Source: Elsinoe arachidis (Eukaryota; Ascomycota; Dothideomycetes; Myriangiales; Elsinoaceae). Taken from it: a stretch of DNA of 64,000 nt. Of the stretch, positions 20,940-33,519 are shown piece after piece; position 1 is the stretch's first letter; each line of letters begins with the position of its first letter. A program made the position numbers and the translations under genes. The stretch spans positions 868,001-932,000 of the forward strand of contig JAAPAX010000007.1 of NCBI GenBank assembly GCA_013372555.1, written 5' to 3'. The notes beneath the pieces were generated by a model. That model did no database searches and was not told the origin of the DNA. It saw nothing but the letters and a program-made list of their open reading frames with translations.

Positions 20940-23700
20940 AGAGGTAAAACCTTATAAAGAAGACTAGAGATTCTCTAGCTTGTCTATACTAATATCTATA
21001 GCCTAATTAAAATAAGTAGAGAAGAGTTTAGATACTTTCTTAAACTTATAGATAGCTACTTAAGGATAATATAGATTATACTACTTAAGATAAGAGATAA
21101 AGCTCTATAAGGGCTTATTAAGTAGAAGCTAAGAGTTAAAAGAGAAAGTAATACTAAGGTTAAGGTTACTAGATTAGATAATACTAGTAAACTTAATAAG
21201 ATCCTAAAGTAGTAGAAGCGCTAAGAAGATATCTATTATATAACTACTAAGCTATATAACTTAATCTAAAATAGACTAGTAGAGAAAGACATCTAAACCT
21301 TAGAGAATAGTATAAGAGTAATACTTAAGAACTTAAAGATACTAAATAAGTTCTAGCCTAAAGTAGTTTAGGTAGATATATATCTAAGAAATAGAACAGT
21401 AATAGGACTAGTAATAAATAATAAGCAAATTATACCTATTAAAGCCTATATAGATATTAAGCTATTAGTTAATTATATTAAAGTCTAGAGCTATAAGATA
21501 TATACCTATATAAACCTAAAGTTCCTCTCTATATATAGAAGAAAAGATAAGCTTATAGACAGAGAAAGAGTAGAAGTATTCCTTAGCTATATAGATAGAA
21601 CTAATAGAATATATAAGATATAGACACCTAATAGGAAAGTAGTAATTATTTTACTAAATGTTAAATTCTCTAAGTTTAAGAAAGATAGTAATATTAATCT
21701 TAGTATTAAGATTAACACTATAAGTAATTAAGCACTAGTTAGGAGACTAGTTAGAAGACTAGCCTAGATCCGAGCCTAGCTTAGTTCTAGAATAGACTAA
21801 TTAAATTAGCCTATTTAGTAAGAAGTATCTATAGAGAGAATCTTCTTATATATTAAAATCCTAAGAATTAACTCTATTAACCTTATAGATTTCTAACATA
21901 GAGAAGAGCTAATAGTCTAATCTAAGTTACCTAATTATATAGGTTAATTACTTAAGAGATTAAGAGATAATAAGTCTAATAATAAAGAGCCTAAGGTAAA
22001 GCATTATAAGACTTTTATTACTAAGTGTATTAATTAGTAGAATAAGAATAATAAGATTACTATAATAGCCTCTATTAAGTAATATATTCTAATTCTAAGG
22101 AATTATAATAAGGCTATTACTAACCTAGTATAGAGAAACAAATAGTAGAAAGTAATTAATATAGAGCTTAATACTCTATACTTAAATAATATATAGAAAG
22201 AAGTTGTCTCTCTAAAGGGATCTAACTTAATAATATCTAAGTAGGTCTTTAGTATTAAGTATAATATAGATAGCTCTATTAAAAAGTTTAAGACTAGACT
22301 TATTACTAGAGGCTTCTTATAGAAGTATAGTATTAACTATAAAGACATATTTACTCTAATAGTTAGAGTAGATATACTAAGACTATTCTTTACTATTATA
22401 TATATACTTAACCTTAAGTGTTATTAGGTAGATATTAATAATACCTTTATAGAATTATTCCTTAGAGAACTAATCTATATAAGGCTACTACCTAGGATTA
22501 AGGTTAGATCTAGTATTACCTTTCGGATTCTTAGGAGCTTATATAGACTTAAGTAAGCTACTAAAGACTAGAATTAGTACTATATCTCTAAGCTTCTAAA
22601 GCTAGGCTTTACTTAGAGCAAAGTAGATCTCTATCTTCTAGTATATTATAATAAAAAGATTATTCTCTTAGTTTATATTAATAATATACTATTTATAGTA
22701 CTAAGTAAAGAGAATATCTAATAGTTTAAGTAAGAGCTTAGTAAGATCTTTAAAATTAAGAATCTTAGTAAGATTAGTAAAGTTCTTAGAGTTAAGGTTA
22801 TAAGAGATAGAAGATAAGGAACTTTAAGACTTAACTAAATCTATTATATAAATAATATACTATAGAGGCTTAACATAAGCTCTAATAAGGCTACTCTAAT
22901 AATATAGCTAATAGACAATAAGCTTCTCTAGAGAGCTTAGGTAGAAGATATAAGGTTTAGTAGAACTAAATACTTATATACTATTAGAAGCTAGATATAC
23001 CTTAGTACTCTAATAAGGCTAGACACTACCTTTACTCTTAGGAGGCTTAGTTAGTTTATAGTAGATCTAATAGATAGATATACTATTAAGATAAAGAAGT
23101 TATTAAGATATATTAGATTAACTAAAGATCTTAATATTATATTTAGAAGAAATAGAAATAAGACTCTTAAGGGATATTCTAATTTAGATTATACCTTAGA
23201 TAAGATAGATAAGGTCTCTATTCTTAGATATATCTTTATACTTATAGGTGTACCTATTAGCTAGATAAGTAGGAAGTAGAAGTCTATTTTAACCTCTACT
23301 ATAGAAGCTAAATATATAGTAATATATTCTTATATAAAGAGGTTATAGTTTCTATCTTAGTTACTAAGAGACATAAACTATTATAAGATAGTTAGATAGT
23401 TACCTTAGAGGCTAATAGTAAAGGAGTCTTAGAAAGTAATAATAAGATTACTCTTTACTACTAGGATTAATAGTAATAACTAAGTTACTCTTTTCCTTAT
23501 AAAAGAGCTATATACTTATAAGAGAGCAAAGTATATTAACATTGCTTACTACTATATTAGGAGGCTATAGAGGGACTAGAGGATATAGATTAAGTTTGTA
23601 AGAATAGTAGATATAGTAGCTAATAGATTAACTAAGCTACTTTAAGGTTAGAACTTTATAAGATTTATAAAGTAACTTAGCTTAGTACTAACCTAAAGGC
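20940..23700 (+). pseudogene. Copia pol remnant (integrase, RT, RNase H)
   Basis: Reading through TAG/TAA as former Gln codons gives a recognisable Copia polyprotein. The integrase core and its C-terminal region (FRYFLKLID-like, then a VFLSYIDRTNRIYKI-like 'GYxxxxKxY' segment near 21,570-21,620) come first. RT follows at ~22,290 (RLITRGF...YKDIFTLIV), with VYINNILF near 22,670 at the position of the catalytic VDD box, where both Asp are now Asn. RNase H (KGYSNLDYTLDK, TIEAKYI, DIVANRLTKLL) closes at ~23,640. It is inactive: many stops and mutated catalytic residues. Confidence 0.85.
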
Positions 23701-23724
23701 TTATCTATAGAAGCTAAGTAGGAG

Positions 23725-23925
23725 TATTAAGAATATAGCTCTCTCTAGATAATTAGGTATAGAGTTATATAACTATAAGTTATATAACACTAAGCCTAGG
23801 GATTTATATAAGCTATTCTTTCTCCTAGTAGATAGACTCCTCTTAATTAATCTATCTATTACCTAACTAGTATATAGGTTAGTTCTATATAATATTCTAC
23901 TCCTAAACGTGCCTTCTGCTTAACA
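23725..23925 (+). repeat. 3' LTR of the Copia element (201 bp)
   Basis: Starts TATTAAGAATATAGC and ends CTTCTGCTTAACA, followed directly by the TTCTT duplication. Same length as the 5' LTR. Confidence 0.9.
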
Positions 23926-23930
23926 TTCTT

Positions 23931-24822
23931 TACTAAATTTGCCTTAGTTACTCTTTATAAATCCGAGTACTATAGCCTTATAGTAGTACTTCTCGTTTAG
24001 TAGTATACCGCTAGTCTATCTACTACCTCTAATACTACACTTTAAACTCTCTTTACTACCTCTTTAAGACTTAGATAACGCTAGCTTACTTCTTCTAGCT
24101 ATTGCTAAGAACAACAAGTAGCTAGAGTAATTTATTAAGGTCCTTATCTAGAAGTAGCTAAATGCTAAAGATAACTTAAAGCTTATTCTTATAAGTCTTT
24201 AGTATAATTACTAGACTCTCTAGATACTTAAATACTAATCTAAAGGAGTAATAAAAGAGATAATACTATAGCTTAGCCTTTAGAGAATAATTACTTAAGA
24301 GATAGAAAGATTTATTAACTCTCTACTAGCTATAGTCTATAACTCTTTATATAATTTAAATATAGATATATAGGCGTTATAAGGAGCTTCTTCTAATTAA
24401 TTTAATATATATTTAATATAGTCTTTCTAAGTAGATACCTACCTTTCGGAAGAGGTTATAAAAATTAATTCTATAACTAAAGTCTAGGTAACTCCTCTAT
24501 ATAAAAGTATTAAATTTAACCTTATAGTTCTCCTCTCTATATTTTGGCACTAGATAACGCTACTAACGTACGTATCGCTTTAATATATTAAATGTTAGCT
24601 TAATTAGATTAAAATCTAGTAAATAAGGTAGAAGCTAGAGAGGAATAATCTCGTAACTATAGTAAATCTTAATAATAGTCTAGAGAACAATATTAATTAT
24701 ATAAGCTAATACTATCTTTTTTAAATCTCTTACCTTCTTTCTATAAGTACTATAATTATCTATTACTAGCACTAATTGTAGTACTAGATAAGCGTTTATC
24801 TATAGTATTAGAGTAACCTCTA
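23931..24822. pseudogene. Middle fragment of the outer element between Copia and Gypsy
   Basis: 892 bases that join 18511 on the left and 32295 on the right when the two LTR elements are removed. A minus-strand frame here reads like a charged helical protein (for example around 24,640-24,760) once TAA/TAG are taken as Gln. The plus frame continuous with 16840-18511 is also free of other interruptions. No family recognised. Confidence 0.45.
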
Positions 24823-24996
24823 TATAAGAGTAGATATATAGTAATATATAGAACTACTAGTATCTACTAATTAGATAGGTAGATAAACTAATAGCTACCT
24901 TTGTTTAATAAGGCCGGAAGCCTTATAGAAGGTAGCTAGAGAGAGTCTATTACGTAACGGGCTTAGCTAGAGCTATAATACTAAGTCTTCTCTATA
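24823..24996 (-). repeat. 3' LTR of the Gypsy element (174 bp, leftmost copy)
   Basis: Preceded by CTCTA. By hand alignment it differs from the other LTR at about 11 positions, all transitions. Both LTR ends now read TA where TG and CA would be expected. Confidence 0.9.
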
Positions 24997-25599
24997 ATTA
25001 TTCCTCCTCTATATTTAATTACTCTTGATTAAACTATATCCTTCGTAGGCCTTATATTCGCACTTATAGGCCTATTCTATAAGAGTAGGTTAGTACTCTT
25101 ATATATAAGAGAAGTACTTAGCTTCTTTATTTATACTCTATATCTGTTATACCTTTGTTTACTACTAATAGTAATATATTATAGTAGATATAGCCTCTTA
25201 TCTAACTTCTATTACTAAAGTATTTATTGCTATAAAACAACTAGTACTCTAGTAAATATATATAATTTGTTATTTACTACTATAGAACTCTCTTAGAGGC
25301 TTCTAGTAAGTGCCTCGTTCTAATACTTTATAACGTTAAGTACCTTAACGACACTACTATCTCCTAGGAGATAGTAACGTATATAGATCTACTTCTTATA
25401 TTTGTTACGCTATGTAATAAATAAACTATATCTATATAGGTATATCTCTTGCTACTAAATACTTTACTTCTTCTACTATACTACTTCTATATAAGTTGCT
25501 ACCTTCTAATACACTTATAAGCTATTATATCTCCTAAGCGTGTTTAGGCTAGCTTACTACGTATCTCTCCTTACTTTCTCTATAGTACTTATACTAGAG

Positions 25600-26940
25600 A
25601 TCTTATTAGTAAGTATCTAGAGTTCTACTAGTATCCTATTAGAAGTATAGCTAATACTACTAGAAAACCTCTATAACTACGATACTAGCCTTACTAGGTC
25701 TTACGCTCGCTATAAGAAGGCTAAGAGTGCCTATTATACTATTATAGATAACGTTCTTTTAGACCTAGTTAATAACGTCTATACTACTATATAGAGGCGC
25801 GCTAATATCTATCTAAATCCCGCTAACTCTACGTTTGTCTAGAAGTAGTATAAGTACACTAACGAGCTAACCGCTGCTATATCTAAGGTTACCGACTATA
25901 AGTAGGCTATTAGCGTCTAGAAAGCTTACTCTAGTACTAATATTACTTCCTTCTCTAGTAAGGAACTAGAGTATACTAAGGTTACTAAACTTCGTAGTCT
26001 CTATATTACTACCGAGGACCTTATAAGTATTCTCTATACTATAAGTAGTCTTCCTTTAGGTCTTAATATTACTAACTTAGCTATAGTACTATACCGAGGA
26101 GGCTATCTCTATAGCTCTAACTCTCTTCTACGCTAATATCTATAGTAGGAAGCGCTCTACTAAGGAGTCTATAGAGTCTCTAGAGCCTAAGAAGACCCCT
26201 AAGGCTATTACTATCTCTAGTAAGACGACTCCTAAGAAGTCTAAGACACCTAAGCCTACTACTTCTACTAAAAAGGCTATAACTCTATCTAGTAAGGTTA
26301 CTAAGTCTACTACGTAAGCTACTTCTAGTTACTACTTATCTTACCTTAACTACGACACTACTATAACCGATACTAATAGTAAGGATAAGCTCGACCTTAG
26401 TAACCTCCCTAGGTATACTCTTACTAAGAAGAGTAACTCCCTTACTAAGGCAAGTCTAGCTTTCTACTATATAGCTCCTAAGATTCCTACTAATAACTTT
26501 TATACCTCGGAAGTCTATGCTATGTCTAGGCTTAATACTAGCTAGGCTTATAATCGCTATAATACTATTATAGATAGACTTAACACTTCTTCTATTAGTA
26601 GCTCTATCTATAACGAGGCTAGGCTCTATCGTTAGGCTATTAAGAAGTACCTTGCTACTATTTTTACTTCTAGAGACCTTAGTATCTTCTTCGCTACTAT
26701 CTACCCTAACCTAGACTTCGCTAGCTAGAGAGATAAGAACTTAGAGCTAGCCGAGCTTAACGCCTAGAATAGGACTAGTGCTAAGGATCTAGTCTTAGCT
26801 AATTACTAGAATAGGCACGCTATAGCTCTTGCTATAGTATTATCTCGTAGTCGTAACTAAGCGAATATAGTTAAGACTAGTAGATAAGGTTAATAGTGTC
26901 TAAGTAGATAGATTCTTAAGAATATAATAACTATACTCTT
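25600..26940 (+). pseudogene. Extra opposite-strand gene near the 3' LTR of the Gypsy element
   Basis: Between the pol end and the 3' LTR, the strand opposite to gag-pol carries long readable stretches with few non-RIP stops. One is a segment starting near 25,620 (TRSYARYKKAKSAYYTIIDN). Another is a Lys/Ser/Thr/Pro-rich linker near 26,160-26,310 (KTTPKKSKTPKPTT). A helical, charged C-terminus lies near 26,500-26,880 (SRDLSIFFATIYPNLDFAS). The frame changes near 26,130, so there may have been an intron, a frameshift or two frames. No homology recognised. Extra ORFs antisense to pol are known in some LTR elements but not standard in chromoviruses. Confidence 0.5.
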
Positions 26941-26989
26941 ACTACTTATCTCTATACTCTCTTCGTAACTCTACTATTAGTCTTCTAGC

Positions 26990-29900
26990 TAACGTCTGCC
27001 TAATACTTAGTTACTACTTCGGAGGTATTCTCTAATACCTTCTCTAGTTTCTAGATTACCTCTACTAGAGTATAGCTCTTCTAGAGCACCTTTAGGAATA
27101 TGTCTTCTTTCTACTAACTATAGTCTAAGATCCTCTCTACCTTATATTCTATACTATTATCTACCTTAACTAGCCTAGAGTCTACCTCGGCACTCCCTTA
27201 GAGACTATATAGCTTAAGTAAGAAGATATAGAATACATCGTAGATATAGAACCTATCTAGTAGCTACAATCGGTAAGCCTAGACTTCTATAGTATCTATA
27301 ATCTCGAATAGTCTAAAGTACTTTAGTACTAGCTTATGCTTTGCTACCTTTAGCCTTAGGTTCTTAGTAGATAGGAGAACTCTATCTTCTACCTTAAAGG
27401 ATATTAGTCTATATTACTTGTTATAAGCGTTCTTCTACTATACCTAGACTTACTTCTAGCGCTTCTATAAGCCTTGCCTTATAGAAACTAGAGTAGCTAT
27501 ATAATCTTATATAGCTAGTATCTCTCTCTAAGGGGAACGCTCTTAGTCTCTATCTAGATCTCTCTTAGTATCCTTACTAGTGTACATCTCGAATAGTAAT
27601 ATCTAGAGCGTCTTATTCTAGAAGATATTAGCTACGTAAGCTACTATTTTTAGCTAGTGTAACTAATCTAATTAGTCTTAAGCTCTATAGTAACGGAGGT
27701 ACTAGATAAGAGATTAGTTCTATCGTTCTATCTATCTATCTATCTAGGAGTAGAAGGTAGTTAATAAATGCCTTACGAACTTTAGTTCGTAGGCGATAGT
27801 TTACTAATAAGCTATAGTAAAGACTATACTATAGTCTAATACTACGCCTTCTAGAACACTATACTCTAGCATAATATAGTCGAAAAATAGCTCTACTAAC
27901 TACTTAGCTATTATCGTTTTCTAGTATAGAATATATTTTACTATCTTAGTAAGCTAATCTACTACTATAAGCACTACGTCGTAGACTACGCTATTAAGCT
28001 TACTTAGTAGTATATCTATAATAAAGTCTATAGTAAGCTCTTTCTATAGCGCTTTAGACATTAGTAGGTTTATAAGTTCGCTATAAGGCGTATAGGTTCG
28101 AGTCTTTATAGTTTAGTAAATGTAGTAAGTTTTTACGTAGTTATCGATGTTATAATATATACTAGACTAGAAGTACTTTCTAGCTAGGAGCTTATAAGTC
28201 TTATTATAGGCGAAGTACTCTCTATTAAACTCGTTGTAGTACTAGTGTAGTAGCTCTATATAGAGCGCTATATCTTCTAGTACGTATATAGTATTATTCT
28301 TGTATAGAAGATTCTTCTTCTAATACTATACTAGAGACTCTCTATTAGGTCTCTACTTAGGGAGATTCGCGCGTCTCTATATAAGCGAATTCTACTACTA
28401 TAGACTATAGATTACTTCGAGAAGCTAGTCTATAGAACTCTCTCTCTATAGATTTTCCTCTACTATTACTACTACTATAGCGACTTAAGGTATTAATTTT
28501 AGTATTATACTAACTTAGATTAAATCTGTCTCTCTTTACTTTAACTATTTACTTTGTAGCTAGTTAAGCTAGTTAGCTTCTAGAGAACTACCTCTAGCGT
28601 CTTTAGTATATTTCTTATTATTGGACTAGTTATTAGGAACTCTCTTAGAGGTCTACTAGTTCTCGTTTATGTTTAAATAATTACTTTATACTATATAGAT
28701 GCTCGTATCTATACCTTCTTTAAAGGTAGTACTTCTTAGGCGTTCTAATAAGAATATATAAATCTACTATACTATGCCTCTAATAGCTAGTTAGCTAGCC
28801 TCTAGCTTTAACTATAAGGTTAGTAAGCTATTCGTAAGGCTTATATTGTCTACTATTAGGTCTAGGCGATATAAGAGAGTATCTACTAGATTCTTTAAGC
28901 TTACGTAGTACTTAATTACAAAATTAAAGACCTATAGATATATAGCCTAGCGAGTCTAATAGCTGTTTAGCTACTTAGTCGTTATAAAGTACCTTAGGTT
29001 ATTATAATTAAAGATTACCTAGACGGGATCTAGAGTACTCTCGTAGTAGTATCTCTACTATTTAAATGCCTCTATAATAGAGAGAAGCTTCTAATTATAG
29101 GTCTCGTAGTTCTACTCTATAGGTAGTATCTTCTAAGACTAGAAAGTAATAGAGTACTACTCGCTAGTTTCTCTAACTAGAAATAGCTAAAAGATAATTA
29201 CTCTAAGAGTAAGCTTAGACATGTTAGTCTCTATTCTAATTAGCTTAGACAGGTTATAGTACCTTAGTACTAGCGCTTCTATAAAGGCCTTTCTAATTAT
29301 CTTAAATATCTCTTATTCTAGATTAGTCTACTTCTAGAGCGCCGATTACTTCCTTTTCTATAATTCTTTAAATAGAGCTATTAAGAGTCCTATAATCTTC
29401 GAATAGTTCTTAATAAACTAATAGTAGAAGTTAGCAAACTCTAGGAACTATTAAACATTATAGTAGCTATTTAGTATAGGCTAATCTATAATAGCGAAGA
29501 CTCTCTAGAGGTCTATTATAATCTCTTTAGTAGTTACTATAAAGCCTAGGAATTCGACCTCCTTCTAGAAGAAGTTATACTTCTTTAGGTTCGTATATAG
29601 TATAAACTGTCTTAACCTCTCTAGTACTAGCTAAAGATACTACTCGTGCTCTTCTATAGAGTTACTATAGATAAGAATATCGTCTAGATAGACTACATAA
29701 AAGACATTAACTAGCCCTATAAGAGCTTAATTAATATAGACCTAGAAGGTAGTAGAGATGTTAGTTAGCCTAAAGAGTATTACTATATACTTAAAGTAGC
29801 TATAATAAGTACGAAAAGTAGTCTTCTACTCGTCGCTAGCCTTAATTCTAATATAGTAATACATATCTTTAAGATTAAGCTTAGAGTAAATAGCTACTTT

Positions 29901-31950
29901 ACTTAGCCTATTAAGAGTCTTACTAATTAAGAGCAAAGAGTACTAATTCTTAATAGTAATAGCGTTTAGGCTATAGTAGTCGATATAGAGTTATAAACTA
30001 CTATCTTTCTTAGAGACGAATAGAATTAGTATACTAGCTAGACTCTCTAACCTATAGATTTAGCTCTTAGCTAGTACGTTATCGAGGTACTTATAGAGAA
30101 CTATAAGTTCCTTCTCTAAGAGGTTATAGAGAGAGTAAAAGAGAAGCTCTTTGCCTTCTATTAGATTAATAAAGTATAATATATCTTCTGTAGTGTATAT
30201 CTATATAGGATCGATAATAAAGACGTTATAGTAGTCTTCTATATAGGATAGTAGCTTTACTACTCTATTAGATAGGACCTCTATAGAGGTACTAGCTACT
30301 TTCCGAACTATAGTACCTAGTATTATATCTAATACTACTAGAGTAAATCCTTAGTTCTCTATAAGTAAGAGGTTATAGAACTTCTTAGCTTATACTACTC
30401 TAATACTAGTAATGTCGTAGCTATATCTCTACTAGTTAGTGTAACTATCTATTATAACACTCTAGTTATATCTCTATAGCTAGCTAAGAATAATAAGAAA
30501 GCTTATTTCTAATATATAGAATATACCTTTCGACTTATACGTTACTCTAGTGTCGTCTATAAGGTAGAGATTAACCTCGTAGGTGCTATAATAGTAAGCC
30601 TCTTTACTCTAGAAGTCTCTAACCTAAGGGTACTCTATATCTGCCTTCTACAAATTATACTAAAGAGCAAATACTAGATTAATAATATTAATATCTACTA
30701 CGTTATCTAGTAGTACCTTAACCTCGACCTTACTATTAGAGCTAAGTACTAGGCTCTAATAGGCCTATACTAGAAGTACTATAGGAGCTCTATAGCTTCG
30801 AGATAGACTTCTCTAGTATCTAGCTATATATTAAGTAGGTATAGGCGTACTACCTTCTACCTTAACATTCCGGACTTAATTACTTTCTTTACTACTACTT
30901 TAGCTAGTATTACCTCCCTTAGAGTAGGCTAACGAGTAGTAACTCTTCTTGTAATAATTATAGTACTTAACCTTAGAAAAGTCCTAAGTACCTCTACTAC
31001 CTTTCTAATTAGTCTCCTAGCTACTACTACTTCTATAGCTCTTATCTTTACTCTTACTCTTACTCTTCTACCTATCTCCTACCTTACTTCGAGTATGCTT
31101 ACTATAGTTACTACTAGAGACTTCTAGAGAAGCTCTATACTACTTCTATAGCTTATAGTTATTACTCTTAGTAAGGTTCTCGAGAGTAGAGACTTATATA
31201 ACAAGCTTTGCGTATATAGAAGGCATATTAGAGAACTAGAGGATCTACTTATATAGATTAGATAATAATTTAGCTAGATAGTACTATACTAGATGCTTAC
31301 TATTATACTTTAGCTTAATTATCTCTTCTAGAGATACTAGTTAATTCGAGAACTTCTAGATACTCTTACTCTTCTTCTAGAGGTAGTTTTAGTAGGAAAG
31401 AACTACGTTTATCTCTCGATTAATAGAGTCTTTAACTTAGTTATTAACGAAACTTAAGAAGTCTCCTTTATAGAAGAGATTATACTAGTTTAACGTATTA
31501 AGTGTATAGAGGCATTTCTATAACTCTCTAAGAGACAAGAATAGGTATATTATAGTATAAGTAATATAGCACTAATCTAGATAAGGAGTATTAGTAAACT
31601 ATAAAGAGTTATAGTTAAAGACTATCTAGAGGCTTCTTCTAAAGAACTAGGCCTTATAGATAGATTTAGCCTTATACTACTCTAGTTCCTTAGCCTTCGT
31701 AGAGAGCTCTCTAGTAGGTAGCGTTACTAGCTAGTCTATAGTAGGCAAACCTATTAAAACTAGTACTAGAGGAGCTATAGGTATCCTCTCGGTAGTCCTA
31801 TAGGGACTAGCTAGAGTTATACTAGTATTCTAGAGGCAATTATAGTCTTAGACTAAATTCTCTAGGTTAGCTAGCTAAGCTATAATAGCCTTAAGTAATA
31901 TAGCGGTATAGCTACTATTACTACTAGTTAGAGTATACCTTCCTCGGCTA
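26990..31950 (-). pseudogene. Gypsy gag-pol remnant with chromodomain
   Basis: Minus-strand translation, reading TAA/TAG as former Gln, shows: a retroviral zinc knuckle near 30,920-30,975 in which the Cys and His ligands now read Tyr (TGC or CAC changed to TAC); RT with YLDDILIYS still intact at ~29,665-29,690 and ATFQAYINQAL-like residues before it; RNase H; an integrase core (TIDFIIDILLSKLNSVVYD, VLIVVD-LTKIVKYI); the GPY-type region (VLLSTKNLRLK); and a terminal chromodomain (EYKVERILD...). Chromodomains direct integration to heterochromatin in this clade. Numerous stops make it inactive. Confidence 0.85.
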
Positions 31951-32115
31951 TCTCTATTATCTCCTAGCTCTTCTAATATCCTCGACTATAGATACGAAGT
32001 ATTCTTAATAATGCTACTATCTATCTAGACAGCTTCCGAGTTAATTTGCTCTTATATAATCTAATTGTCTATGTTAATAATTCTATAGACTATAACTAAA
32101 GAGAGCTATTAGAAC

Positions 32116-32289
32116 TATAAGAGTAGGTATATAGTAACGTATAGAACTACTAGTATCTACTAATTAGATAGGTAGATAAACTAATAGCTACCTTTGTTTA
32201 ATAAGGCTAGAAGTCTTACAGAAGGTAGCTAGAGAGAGTCTATTACGTAATAGGCTTAGCTAGAGCTATAATACTAAGTCTCCCCTATA
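32116..32289 (-). repeat. 5' LTR of the Gypsy element (174 bp, rightmost copy)
   Basis: Followed by CTCTA at 32290-32294. Same length as the leftmost copy; differences are transitions only. Confidence 0.9.
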
Positions 32290-32294
32290 CTCTA

Positions 32295-33158
32295 ACTACT
32301 TATTAAATACCTCCGCTACTAAGAAGCCTTATATAAAGAGTAGATTAGCTATAGAGCTATCTACGTATAGTGCTAGAAGTAGTAACTAACGAGTACTCTT
32401 TATCTTTTAGTAGATATCGATAGCTAGAGTACTAATAGGTAACTAGCTATAATACCTCTAGAAGGTTTTACTATTTATATATAACTTATTAACGAATATA
32501 AGCTAATCTATATAATAGACCTTAATCTTCTCTCTCTAAGCTAACTACTTCGACTTATTATAAGCGATATAGATATACTATTTAACCTTTTATAACTACC
32601 TCGCTAAGCGTAGGTAGTAGCTAATTAATAATTAAGTAATATCTATACTCTAATAGATGCTATAGTACTCTAATATCTCGTCTAAGAAGAAGTTACACTT
32701 CGAAGCTAGTAACTCTAGTAGATTCTCTACTATCGCTAGTAATAGGAGGTATAGCCTCTCTTAGTAATTATACTTCTTAAGTACCTCTAGCTAGCTATAA
32801 GTCTTCTAGTTTGTCTATGCTCTATATATAGAGGAGTGCCTCTTCTAAAGGTAAGAGAGGAAGATAAACACCTCTTTAGGCTTTATACCCTTAGTAAAGA
32901 AGTCTATTAAGGCTAACTAGTTAGTTTCTTTAATGCTATATATAACTATAATAATTATACTAAGGCTATACAATTTTACACTATAAGGCTATAAAGAGGT
33001 TAGTTTAAGCTAGAGGATAACGAGGTAGACTACGTAACTCTATACTACTAATTTTATAGCTTTAACTTTAACAACGACGACGTGGTAGTAATAAAGGCTA
33101 AATAGTTAGGTACAAAAAGTAGAGTTTAGTGAGAATTTATAAACAAAAGATAGTAGGA
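32295..33158. pseudogene. Right fragment of the outer element's coding region
   Basis: About 860 bases between the Gypsy duplication and the inner TIR element. Both strands show one frame whose interruptions are nearly all TAA/TAG. The minus frame has the more ordinary amino-acid mix (for example 32,560-32,860) and joins in frame with the minus frame of 23931-24822. No domain recognised. Confidence 0.4.
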
Positions 33159-33193
33159 TATTCTTATACTTGTCGTAAAACTCTTAGCTACCT
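33156..33193. repeat. Left terminal inverted repeat of the inner element
   Basis: Matches the reverse complement of 38258-38297 over nearly 40 bases with a few C/T differences and two 1-base gaps. Confidence 0.75.
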
Positions 33194-33519
33194 AACTCCT
33201 TTTCGGCGTTATATAATTACATTCGGATAACTCTACGAATATTTATTATATAGTATTAAAATTAATACTAATTGTCTTCTCTTATTATGCTAATTATAAT
33301 AATATTAATTTTGAATCGATTATACGAGGTAGTAGTAGTAATGTTATTGTCGTACTAACTACTCTAGAGAGATAACTAGGTATATAGAAGAGCTATACTA
33401 AACTATCGAGTCTAATCTCCACTACTAGTAGTAGCCTTAGATACTACTAACTAGCGTTTAATTACGACAATAAGCTTACTTCCGGCTTACTAATTAATTA
33501 TATAATTAACATTAAGATG

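Larger units (their letters stand above)
18512..23925 (+). mobile_element. Full-length Ty1/Copia LTR retrotransposon, RIP-mutated
   Basis: Two 201-bp LTRs (18512-18712, 23725-23925) bound an internal region. The 5-bp duplication TTCTT lies at 18507-18511 and again at 23926-23930. The left LTR keeps the TG start (mutated to TA in the right copy) and the right LTR keeps the CA end (TA in the left copy). Domains on the plus strand occur in Copia order: integrase (~20,940-21,680), reverse transcriptase (~22,250-22,810) and RNase H (~23,110-23,690). Total length is 5,414 bp. It is inserted into the outer TIR element. Confidence 0.92.
24823..32289 (-). mobile_element. Full-length Ty3/Gypsy chromovirus, minus strand, RIP-mutated
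   Basis: LTRs of 174 bp (24823-24996 and 32116-32289) are flanked by the 5-bp duplication CTCTA (24818-24822 and 32290-32294). On the minus strand the order is gag (zinc knuckle ~30,920-30,975), protease region, RT (~29,640-30,100), RNase H (~28,860-29,310), integrase (~27,860-28,160 best preserved) and chromodomain (~26,990-27,150). The element is 7,467 bp. An extra ~1.9 kb lies between the chromodomain and the 3' LTR and carries an opposite-strand frame (separate entry). It is inserted into the outer TIR element. Confidence 0.92.

Noticed and set aside
18512..23925. Dating the Copia insertion from LTR divergence
   Set aside because: All differences seen are RIP-type transitions, so they do not measure time.
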